IMG/VR virus record: IMGVR_UViG_3300017989_001418
Location: 1 to 43,437 of that record
From: a virus
Direction: 5' to 3' (one strand)
Length of the DNA stretch: 43,437 nucleotides
The notes beneath the pieces are model-generated. The model had not been told where the DNA came from, made no database searches, and saw only the letters and a list, made by a program, of their open reading frames with translations. Position numbers and translations under genes: made by a program. This document shows, in pieces, positions 6,971 to 13,988 of the stretch (positions are counted from its first letter, which is position 1; the number at the start of each line of letters is the position of its first letter).

Positions 6971-8712
6971 TGAAACAGACGAACCCACTCAATGAGAAGC
7001 AATTCAACCGGCTGACTAGCAGTATCGAATGGTCAGAACGCTGCATGGATTTTCCACGCCGTAAGCGCGTTGAGTCAGTCAGGCAGTTTGTGGGGTATCA
7101 CTACTTCACCGGTGGCGCCGAAAAGCGCGTGATTACGCCATTTCTGAAGATGGCTGTAAACATCTACGTTCGGGCACTTGCAGCGCGGGCGCCTCGTGTG
7201 TTGTTCACGGCGCGCAAGCCGGAATATTCTCCAGTGGCGGCGAATCTCACGTCGGCCGTCAACGAGATTCCGAAGGAAATCAATCTAGAAGGGACGCTTT
7301 GCCGCGTTGTGACGGAGGCGTTGTTTTCGATGGGGATTGTCCGCGTTGGACTGCATTCGGTAGGGAAGATTCTCGGGCATGAGTACGGTGCTTCATTTGT
7401 GGATGTGGTTACGCTTGACGATTATTTTGTCGACATGTCTGCTAAACATAGCGACAACATCCAGTATTGCGGGAACGGCTATTGGCTTGACTATGAGGAG
7501 GTAATGGAGTCTGGGAAGTTCAAGAAGAACAAAATCAATGGTCTTCGTCCTGATGAGTATACGTCGCAGGGCGAATATGGGCAGCAGCGTGCTGAAAGTG
7601 TGTCCGTAGACGAGTCGCCGACTACGTTTAAGGATCGCGTCTGGCTGCGTGATGTGTGGCTGCCCGATGAACGGCTGCTTGTGACTTACGCTGTTAAGAA
7701 TAAGCGCCTTTTGAATGTCATCGACTGGGAAGGTCCGGAGCGTGGCCCGTACTCGACGCTTGGATTTGATGACGTACCCGGCAATCTTCTGCCTCTGGCG
7801 CCGGTGTCTGTGTGGCGTGAGATCCATGAGTTAGCGAACTCATTATTCCGCAAGTTGGGTAACCAGGCAGACAGCGAGAAGACGGTTCTAGGGTTCACAG
7901 GCGGAGACGAGGAAGGAGTTAAGAACTTCCAGCGGGCCAGCGACGGAGATGGGATTCTATATGGGTCGCAGCCTCCGCAGAAGCTAACGGCAGGCGGGGT
8001 GAACTCCACTACGCTGGCATTCTACATGCAGTGCCGCGATCTGTTTAGTTACTTCGGCGGCAACCTGGATAGCCTTGGCGGTCTTGCGCCGCAATCTGAG
8101 ACTCTTGGTCAAGACAAGTTGATTAGCGAGGCATCTAGTGCTCAACTTCGTCAAATGTCGGCTAAGGTCGTGAATTTCACGAAGGACGTATTCACGGCGC
8201 TGGCGTATTACGAGTGGAATGATCCCGTGAAGACGCGGACGCTAAAGAGGCAGATACCTGGGACCGATCTGGCAATTTATGTTCCTTGGAACCGCAGGGA
8301 AAAGAAGGGATCTTTTGACGATTATATCCTGTCTATTGATGTTTATTCAATGCAGGACGATTCACCAGGCACGAAGATGCAGAAGTTGATGATGCTCATG
8401 CAGAACTTCGTGATGCCGATGATGCCGGCTATCGAGCAGGCTGGCGGAATCCTCGATGTACAAAAGCTACTTGGGTTGGCGGCAAAATACTCAGATTTTG
8501 AGGAATTAGGCGAGATTGTGCAGTTCCAGGACCAGATCACGCAGACGAATACCGGGCCCGCTGGAATGCCGCCGAATACGACTAGGACCTACGAGAGGGT
8601 GAATCGACCGGGCGCAACTGACCGCGGTAAAAGCCAGATTCTGCAACAGGCGCTCCTCGGCGGTCGGCCGCAAGAAGACGAGGCCGCATCGTTAGGTCGA
8701 CAATCTTCGTAG
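6970..8712 (+). CDS. Portal protein
   Basis: A 580-aa protein directly after the terminase and before the scaffold and capsid genes, where portal genes lie. It has the size and mixed composition of podovirus-type portals, with a central region containing LANSLFRKLGNQADSEKTV and a Met/Gln-rich helical segment (MQKLMMLMQNFVMPMMP) that would line or approach the channel. Twelve copies would form the head vertex through which DNA enters and leaves. The ATG at 6970 overlaps the terminase stop (TAATG). The call rests on order and length more than on a single motif. Confidence 0.8.
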   Translation: MKQTNPLNEKQFNRLTSSIEWSERCMDFPRRKRVESVRQFVGYHYFTGGAEKRVITPFLKMAVNIYVRALAARAPRVLFTARKPEYSPVAANLTSAVNEIPKEINLEGTLCRVVTEALFSMGIVRVGLHSVGKILGHEYGASFVDVVTLDDYFVDMSAKHSDNIQYCGNGYWLDYEEVMESGKFKKNKINGLRPDEYTSQGEYGQQRAESVSVDESPTTFKDRVWLRDVWLPDERLLVTYAVKNKRLLNVIDWEGPERGPYSTLGFDDVPGNLLPLAPVSVWREIHELANSLFRKLGNQADSEKTVLGFTGGDEEGVKNFQRASDGDGILYGSQPPQKLTAGGVNSTTLAFYMQCRDLFSYFGGNLDSLGGLAPQSETLGQDKLISEASSAQLRQMSAKVVNFTKDVFTALAYYEWNDPVKTRTLKRQIPGTDLAIYVPWNRREKKGSFDDYILSIDVYSMQDDSPGTKMQKLMMLMQNFVMPMMPAIEQAGGILDVQKLLGLAAKYSDFEELGEIVQFQDQITQTNTGPAGMPPNTTRTYERVNRPGATDRGKSQILQQALLGGRPQEDEAASLGRQSS

Positions 8713-8789
8713 GCGCTCAACTTTGCGCCTATGACCAACAGAATCCAATTACACTGGAATGTGAGTGTAATCGTAACTGGAGAAGACCA

Positions 8790-9131
8790 ATCGTTACCTA
8801 TTGCTACTCAACCCCCGATGGTACTGTCTATCATCGCGAGTTTCCTATGGGCGAAGCCCCGGAGAAGATTCGCATTGAAGGCGATGGGCAATATGCCATT
8901 CGCGACTATCGTGCTGAAAGCGCAGCCGTTCCATCCACGGCTGGCTGGCCGCTGGAATGCGAGGGCTCTGGTGTACATCCAGGCCAAGCGCAGCAGTTGC
9001 GTGACTACTACGATCGGCATGGATGCCCGACTGAGGTAACTAGCCGTGGAAACCCAGTATATCGAAATGCGGCACATCGCAAAAAGGCCCTAAAGTGCAG
9101 GGCCATGCATGACCGCAATTCCTTTTCCTAA
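8790..9131 (+). CDS. Small conserved phage protein, apparent AUC start
   Basis: The reading frame gives TYCYSTPDGTVYHREFPMG then EAPEKIRIEGDG. It continues with GVHPGQ and ends SRGNPVYRNAAHRKKALK...DRNSFS. This layout (short 'TYxYxxPDG...FPMGxAP' head, HP-Q and AHRK tail) matches a small protein I recall between portal and scaffold genes of many phages. The first ATG in frame (8847) would remove the conserved head. No ATG, GTG or TTG exists upstream in frame before a stop near 8628. GGAG at 8779-8782 lies seven bases before ATC at 8790, exactly where the family would start. Either AUC is used, or a base has changed from ATG. The conservative alternative is 8847-9131 (94 aa). Two small stem-loops (8712-8729, 8749-8770) precede it. 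Confidence 0.6.
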   Translation: MVTYCYSTPDGTVYHREFPMGEAPEKIRIEGDGQYAIRDYRAESAAVPSTAGWPLECEGSGVHPGQAQQLRDYYDRHGCPTEVTSRGNPVYRNAAHRKKALKCRAMHDRNSFS

Positions 9132-9142
9132 ACGAGGACAAC

Positions 9143-10123
9143 ATGCCCAGCGACGAACTTGTTTCCGAAATCAACGATGCCATCAAGTCGGAGAGCCAAG
9201 AGAACGAGGCCGGCGTAGAGTCTGAAGGTACCGAACAGACGACCGAGGCCGATGGGGTCACCGAACAGACGCCCGAGGTCAGTGAGGCCACCGAAAAGAC
9301 GACCGAGGCCGGTGGGGCTATCGAAAAGACACAAGAGACGACGGCGGTAGACGATAGTACGGCTAATGAGCCATCCGGCGGCGGCGATGTACCTCAACAA
9401 GCGACCATTAGCGACGCTATTTTAGAGCGGGCGCTTAGTGTGGGAATTTCGCTGGCGGACGCAAGGCAGTTTCCAAGCGAGATGGCGCTGGCCAATGTAG
9501 TCGAGTCGTTTGAGCGGTCCATGGGCGTGGACGAACTTTCAGAAATGCCTGAAAGCGAGGAAGAACAGACCGACCCGCTAGATAGCCTGCCGTCGCTTGA
9601 CCCGGAGAAGTACGAGCCCGAGGTGGTTGATGCGTTCGATGCGATGAAGGACGTGATTCGCCAACAGCAAGAGACCATCCAGGGAATCAGAGACCAACAG
9701 GAGCAATCGCAGTATGTGTCCCAGCAAGCCGTAGGGCAGGAGCTTGAGCGGTGGTTCGACGGCCAGGTGGCCGACCTGGGAGACGACTACAAAGAGGCCC
9801 TTGGCGACGGCGGTCTTCGATCGCTCGACCAGGGAAGTTCGCAATTCGCGAAGCGCGATGCCATCGCGAACCAAATGGCAGTGCTGCACCATGGCTACGG
9901 GGCATCTGGGCAGTCGATCCCGTCACGAGATGAGTTGTTTTCGATGGCGATGAAAATCGTTCTTGGCGACGAAATCCAGAGTATTCATGAACAGAAGCTC
10001 TCCGGTGAGCTGGGAAAGCGTGCGCGACAGCATGTCAGCCGATCTAACAGCCGGAAGGCACAAGCAACACAAACACCCGAGGAGGAGACGGCGGCGATGC
10101 TGGACGCAAAGTTCGGCACGTAG
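9143..10123 (+). CDS. Scaffold-like acidic head-assembly protein
   Basis: A 326-aa, strongly acidic, mostly helical protein placed between portal and major capsid. Residues 30-65 are a low-complexity repeat (TEQTTEADGV, TEQTPEVSEA, TEKTTEAGGA). The middle is coiled-coil-like (RQQQETIQGIRDQQEQSQ) and the end is basic (GKRARQHVSRSNSRKAQ). An acidic body with a basic C-terminal tail that touches capsid protein is how phage scaffolds are built. The ATG at 9143 has GAGGA four bases upstream. Identity as a scaffold is inferred from order and composition. Confidence 0.7.
   Translation: MPSDELVSEINDAIKSESQENEAGVESEGTEQTTEADGVTEQTPEVSEATEKTTEAGGAIEKTQETTAVDDSTANEPSGGGDVPQQATISDAILERALSVGISLADARQFPSEMALANVVESFERSMGVDELSEMPESEEEQTDPLDSLPSLDPEKYEPEVVDAFDAMKDVIRQQQETIQGIRDQQEQSQYVSQQAVGQELERWFDGQVADLGDDYKEALGDGGLRSLDQGSSQFAKRDAIANQMAVLHHGYGASGQSIPSRDELFSMAMKIVLGDEIQSIHEQKLSGELGKRARQHVSRSNSRKAQATQTPEEETAAMLDAKFGT
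9230..9337 (+). repeat. 30-bp in-frame repeats in scaffold gene
   Basis: Three 30-base units and part of a fourth encode the 10-residue repeats TE(Q/K)T(T/P)E(A/V)xx(V/A). Because they keep frame they vary the length of the flexible acidic arm without breaking the gene. Confidence 0.7.
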
Positions 10124-10157
10124 CGGCTAACTCTGAGGGTCACGAAAGGGGCAGAAC

Positions 10158-11186
10158 GTGACTCTTCAATATGCAGACATCGACGATGCTGTCAATTACA
10201 CGCAGCAGAATCTGATTAAGCGCGGCGCATTCCTGGACATGCAGACGGACATCAGCGATCACGTCGCTGTCCGGGAGATGTGGAAGGATCGAAGGAAGGT
10301 ATTCGAGGGAGGTGACGATTGGGAATTCGACATCCAAATGGACCACAACCACAGCGCGCGGTTTGTGGGGATGTACGAGACAGACGGAACCGCGATCAAC
10401 GATACCCTTACGAAGGGCAAGGTGCAGCCGAAGCACGTCAACGCGCACTATATCTACGACCAGCGCGAGAAGGCGTTCCAGAAGGGTGGCCTGGCGATTG
10501 TGAACTACATCAAATCGAAGTACGTCGGCATGCATGTGTCGTTGTTCGATCTGATGGAGGCTGCGCTGTGGTCGGAGCCGGCGGACGACGGCAAGACTCC
10601 GTTTGGGATCGGTTACTGGGTTACGAGGAGTTCCTCGGAGGGTTTCAATGGCGGGAATCCGACGAATTTTGCCTCAGGGAAGGGCGGGATCGACCAGGGT
10701 ACGTACAGCCGATATGCCAACTGGTCCGGAAATTATGTATCGGTCACCAGGGAAGACCTGGCGCGGAAGATGCGGACGATGCATCGCAGGACGCAGTTCC
10801 GATCTCCGGTAAGTCACGCGCAGCCGGACCTTGGTAAGACTGGCAACGGCATCTACATGAACAGCGATACGATCGGTCTGTTCGAGGAGTACGCCGAGGA
10901 TCGCAATATGAACCTCGGCTCCGATGTGGACAAGTACGGTGGTCGAGTGACGTTCAAGTCGACGCCACTGACGTACGCTCCGTATCTAGACGACGACAGC
11001 AAGGACCCGGTGTACTTGCTTGATTGGAAGTGGATTGCCGTGGGTGTTTTGTCCGGTTGGGAAAATCAGTTGACCAAGCCGTATATGGTGCCGAACAAGC
11101 ACCTTGTCCGGCGCGTGGACAACGACTGCACAATGCAGATGATCTGTACCAATCTTCGTCGACAGGGCTGTCTTTGCAAGGCGTAG
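10158..11186 (+). CDS. Major capsid protein
   Basis: A 342-aa protein after the scaffold gene, with HK97-like placement and size. Segments such as WEFDIQMDHNHSARF, NPTNFASGKGGIDQGTYSRY and TGNGIYMNSDTIGLFEEYAE resemble a head-protein family seen in phage and prophage clusters with this gene order. The start is GTG at 10158 with AAGGGG six bases upstream; no ATG lies nearby in frame. It is followed by a strong stem-loop (11197-11226). The N-terminus is not obviously a cleavable delta domain, so a separate scaffold fits. Confidence 0.8.
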   Translation: MTLQYADIDDAVNYTQQNLIKRGAFLDMQTDISDHVAVREMWKDRRKVFEGGDDWEFDIQMDHNHSARFVGMYETDGTAINDTLTKGKVQPKHVNAHYIYDQREKAFQKGGLAIVNYIKSKYVGMHVSLFDLMEAALWSEPADDGKTPFGIGYWVTRSSSEGFNGGNPTNFASGKGGIDQGTYSRYANWSGNYVSVTREDLARKMRTMHRRTQFRSPVSHAQPDLGKTGNGIYMNSDTIGLFEEYAEDRNMNLGSDVDKYGGRVTFKSTPLTYAPYLDDDSKDPVYLLDWKWIAVGVLSGWENQLTKPYMVPNKHLVRRVDNDCTMQMICTNLRRQGCLCKA

Positions 11187-11196
11187 TAATTAACCA

Positions 11197-11226
11197 GGCA
11201 TACGGTGCCAAATGGCGCCATATGCC
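11197..11226 (+). terminator. Stem-loop after major capsid gene
   Basis: GGCATA-C-GGTGCC, loop AAAT, then GGCGCC-A-TATGCC: two six-base-pair stems (one G-U pair) joined by a C/A mismatch. No T-run follows, so it is more likely an mRNA-stabilising or processing hairpin than a full terminator. It would help keep capsid mRNA abundant. Confidence 0.55.
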
Positions 11227-11265
11227 ATTCTCGAACATCAACAACTCAACTGTGAGGTAAGAATA

Positions 11266-12063
11266 ATGGATGCGTCAATTAACGCACATGTCAAGCAAGC
11301 CAACACGATTTCCGAATGGGTGTGGTTTACTGGATCGACGGCGCTAGCCGAGGGTCAGGGCGTCTGTTACGACTATGACTACGGAACCGCTTCCGCATTC
11401 AACGCAAAGCGCACGAACTACGTCGAGCTTCCGTCGATTACCAACGCTCGTTACTTTGCTGGCGTCGCCTCGCGGGCTTATGCCGCGGTCAGCGGCGGGC
11501 AGTTTATCGAAATCTACAAGCCGGGCTCGACATGCAATATCCTCTCGAAGGCTAGCACCACGCTTGGCGCGGGGCTGCTGACCTGTGAGGCAGGTGGCAC
11601 GTATGCCGGTTACTTCCGGTACGCCGGCTTCGAGGGCGAGGGATCGGCGGTGCCGCTTCAGACCGTTAATCGCGCTTCGACTGCCGGCATTTGTCAAGCA
11701 AAGCTACAGACCGGTGTTCCGTCCGGGCTGGTGGAAGTGGTCACGCCAGAGGCTGGCGCGATTACCTGTATGGTCGGTGGGGTTACGTTCTTCGCTGAGG
11801 CCACGATCGGCAGCGATGCCACGTTTACGCTTGCTGATGGAACGATCAGTTGCCAGCGCAAGGGCTTTAGTTTGCTTGGTGACATGACCACGAGCGATAT
11901 CGTGATCACGATTACCAGCGGAATCCAGAATGATGGCTCTGATTCAGCTTTCAACAGTTGGACGGCGAATGCGACCAAAGAAGAGGCGTATCTGACTTGG
12001 TACGGCGAGTCTGCCGATGGTGTGTGGAAGGAAGACGTAGTGCTTGCTGGCACTATCGCGTAA
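11266..12063 (+). CDS. Capsid-associated (decoration-type) protein candidate
   Basis: A 265-aa, Gly/Ala/Thr-rich, beta-dominated protein with segments TGSTALAEGQGVCYDYDYG, NYVELPSITNARYFAGVA and FIEIYKPGSTCNILSK. It lies directly after the major capsid gene and between two strong stem-loops, suggesting tuned high expression. I recall similar proteins next to capsid genes in planctomycete prophages, usually unnamed. The ATG at 11266 is preferred because GAGG precedes it; the frame stays open 54 bases further up over the hairpin. A decoration or cement role is inferred. Confidence 0.65.
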   Translation: MDASINAHVKQANTISEWVWFTGSTALAEGQGVCYDYDYGTASAFNAKRTNYVELPSITNARYFAGVASRAYAAVSGGQFIEIYKPGSTCNILSKASTTLGAGLLTCEAGGTYAGYFRYAGFEGEGSAVPLQTVNRASTAGICQAKLQTGVPSGLVEVVTPEAGAITCMVGGVTFFAEATIGSDATFTLADGTISCQRKGFSLLGDMTTSDIVITITSGIQNDGSDSAFNSWTANATKEEAYLTWYGESADGVWKEDVVLAGTIA

Positions 12064-12080
12064 TCACGGGGCTGGGCAGA

Positions 12081-12117
12081 AGGATTGCCGGCGGTTGGTC
12101 CTCACGCCGGCAATCCT
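12081..12117 (+). terminator. 13-bp perfect stem-loop with partial T-run
   Basis: AGGATTGCCGGCG (12081-12093) pairs fully with CGCCGGCAATCCT (12105-12117) across an 11-base loop, followed by TGCCCTTGTTTT. The stem is long and GC-rich; the T-run is delayed by seven bases. It is probably a partial terminator that lowers expression of downstream tail genes compared with capsid genes. Confidence 0.65.
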
Positions 12118-12138
12118 GCCCTTGTTTTCTGGTGATCT

Positions 12139-12921
12139 ATGGCAGAGAGCACACTCAGTATCGATTACTCGACACTCAAACAAGAGGTTGGGTTCTTTCT
12201 GGGTTATGGCCGAACGGAAGGCAGTTGGTCTGTTGCGTCTGCGGCCGAGATCGACCAGTACGTGCAGTCTGGAGTGCGACGTGTGTATTACCCGGCGCTG
12301 GCAGCCCAGGGGATATCGGGCTATGAATGGTCGTTCCTTCGGCCGTCCACGACGATGGCGGTGGTCGCAGACGATGGCGACTACGATCTTCCGGATGACT
12401 TCGGGCGGCTGATCGGGCAGCTTCATTACGCCCCAGATGATCAGTATCAGCCGGTTACGATCGTTCCTGTTGGTACGATCCTTGACTTGCGTGTTCGTGA
12501 CGACCGCAACGATGCGCCGTGCTTTGCGGCCACAAGATTCAAGTCTTCTGACGGCTCTGATGGGCAGCGGCAGGAAATTCTCTTCTGGCCTGAGCCAGAC
12601 GACAGCTACACACTCTACTACAAGTATGAGGCGTATCAGGGAAAGCTGACAGCATCCTATCCGTATCCGCTTGGCGGAATGAAGATGTCGGAATTGTACC
12701 TTGAGAGCTGTCTCGCCGTTGCAGAGCAGATGGGAACTAACGAAGTTGGATTGCATGCGCGGGAATATCAGCTACTGCTGATTGATGCAATCGCTCGCGA
12801 TCGCAAGAATGACGCGAGGTATTACGGCGCGATGGGGCAGCGAGAGACAGTCGACGTTCGCAAGAGACACGGCGACACTGGTGGGACGTATCCAATAACA
12901 TACAACGGAGAGGATGTGTAG
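12139..12921 (+). CDS. Head-tail adaptor, T7 gp11-like candidate
   Basis: A 260-aa protein beginning STLSIDYSTLKQEVGFFLGYG and containing EIDQYVQSGVRRVYYP, YDLPDDFGRL and a C-terminal helical part (ESCLAVAEQMGTNEV). Helix-rich adaptor proteins with an early 'L...V...LG..R....W......I...V..G.R..Y.P' pattern attach below the portal in many phages. The position after the head genes and before the gp12-like nozzle gene fits. It starts at ATG 12139, with only a weak GGTGA site. The assignment is from pattern and order. Confidence 0.65.
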   Translation: MAESTLSIDYSTLKQEVGFFLGYGRTEGSWSVASAAEIDQYVQSGVRRVYYPALAAQGISGYEWSFLRPSTTMAVVADDGDYDLPDDFGRLIGQLHYAPDDQYQPVTIVPVGTILDLRVRDDRNDAPCFAATRFKSSDGSDGQRQEILFWPEPDDSYTLYYKYEAYQGKLTASYPYPLGGMKMSELYLESCLAVAEQMGTNEVGLHAREYQLLLIDAIARDRKNDARYYGAMGQRETVDVRKRHGDTGGTYPITYNGEDV

Positions 12922-12923
12922 CA

Positions 12924-13328
12924 ATGGGCAGGTACGTAGGTCACACGTTTTACAGAGACGACGAAGAAGCAGATCGCGCCGAGAGCGGGGCTGCAAGTAA
13001 GACCAAGATGGACAAGCGCCGCGAGGCGCTGGCGTCTAAGGGCCAAAAGACCAAGATGGACAAACGCCGCGAGGCGCTGGCGTCTAAGGGCCAAAAGACC
13101 AAGATGGACAAGCGCCGCGAGGCGCTGGAGGAGGGTAAGTCTAGCTCTCGGTCTACTTCTAAGACTCCCATCGGGCGATCTACCAGTAGCAACGTCAGTG
13201 CTGTGTCTCCGATGACGAATGCATACACAATAAACAAGCGATATCGTCCTGGTGTTGATGGTCCGTCAAGCGGTCTATTGAATTACCTTCAGGCGAGTCG
13301 CCTGCGAAGGAAGCGAAGTGCCGTTTAA
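12924..13328 (+). CDS. Basic repeat-containing virion-region protein
   Basis: A 134-aa, very basic protein. Residues about 26-68 consist of a 16-residue unit KTKMDKRREALASKGQ present 2.7 times, encoded by near-identical 48-bp DNA repeats. The C-terminal half is Ser/Thr-rich and ends in RLRRKRSAV. The repeats should form a charged helix. It starts three bases after the adaptor gene and overlaps the next gene by 11 bases. The function is unknown; DNA or RNA contact is plausible from charge alone. Confidence 0.6.
   Translation: MGRYVGHTFYRDDEEADRAESGAASKTKMDKRREALASKGQKTKMDKRREALASKGQKTKMDKRREALEEGKSSSRSTSKTPIGRSTSSNVSAVSPMTNAYTINKRYRPGVDGPSSGLLNYLQASRLRRKRSAV
12999..13128 (+). repeat. 48-bp tandem repeats inside a gene
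   Basis: Copies at 12999-13046 and 13047-13094 differ at one base; a third copy matches for 34 bases (13095-13128). Such near-identity points to recent expansion by slippage or recombination, kept in frame by the 16-codon period. Confidence 0.85.
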
Positions 13329-13662
13329 GAGCGAGAAGCAGCGCCGCTATATGTACGCGAATCATCCGGAGATCGCGAAGCGCTGGAGCGAAGAGGAGAA
13401 ACACATGAAGCCCAAGAAGTCAATGTCCGAGGCTGAAAAACGCAGGCAGGCGGATGCTGCTGCCGAGCGAAAGCGCGTTGACGAGTGGATGGCCAATCGC
13501 AATCGCCAGAGGCAGGAAGGCAAGCCGAAGCCAAAGGGGCCAACGAAGGAGCAAATCAGACGGCAGCAGATTCGCGATGAGCAGGAACAACGTAGTCGCT
13601 CTACGGGGTGGGGTAATTTACTTGATGCGCTCCAGGGGAAGACGAAGGGAAAGAAAAAGTAA
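13318..13662 (+). CDS. Conserved small phage protein, 'PFKSEKQRRYMYANHPEIAKRW' type
   Basis: A 114-aa, very basic, helical protein. Its first residues (PFKSEKQRRYMYANHPEI) match a short motif found at the start of many small phage proteins, often annotated as DUF3008-like. The GTG at 13318 is forced because the motif begins at once and the gene overlaps its neighbour by 11 bases. The rest is Arg/Lys/Gln-rich (KEQIRRQQIRDEQEQRSRS). The role is unknown; abundance in virion clusters suggests a nucleic-acid or head-linked function. Its stop overlaps the next ATG (TAATG). Confidence 0.7.
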   Translation: MPFKSEKQRRYMYANHPEIAKRWSEEEKHMKPKKSMSEAEKRRQADAAAERKRVDEWMANRNRQRQEGKPKPKGPTKEQIRRQQIRDEQEQRSRSTGWGNLLDALQGKTKGKKK

Positions 13663-13952
13663 TGGCAGCTTCAGCTTGGACAACGGGCGTGGCAACAAGC
13701 AAGGAGATCCTTGCTGCTGACGCGCACCGCGATGAATACACTGTGCAACTGCACGATACTGACCCGGTGTATCTGGCATTTGGCGAGGATGCCGTGGACG
13801 CTACGGGGATTAAGTTGATTTATCCCGGTGATTCCGTTCACGTTATCGGCGCAAAGGCGCGTCTTGCGCTGAATGCGATTAGCGCGGCGGCTTCTGCTGG
13901 CGGGATTGAAACGTACGAGGGCCTGGAGTACAGCACGGGTTCTCCGGCATAA
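13662..13952 (+). CDS. Small putative virion protein
   Basis: A 96-aa protein (MAASAWTTGVATSKEIL...) with beta-rich middle (PVYLAFGEDAV, KLIYPGDSVHVIGAKARL) and an Ala-rich end. Coupled to the preceding gene by TAATG. Proteins of this shape beside capsid and fibre genes are often minor head components, but no family is certain. Confidence 0.6.
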   Translation: MAASAWTTGVATSKEILAADAHRDEYTVQLHDTDPVYLAFGEDAVDATGIKLIYPGDSVHVIGAKARLALNAISAAASAGGIETYEGLEYSTGSPA

Positions 13953-13988
13953 CGAGACACTTACTTTCTTCAACCAAGGGGCACATCA

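Noticed and set aside
8731-9039. 102-aa frame starting at ATG 8731
   Set aside because: It overlaps the 8790-9131 frame in another phase and lacks the conserved protein pattern that the other frame shows.
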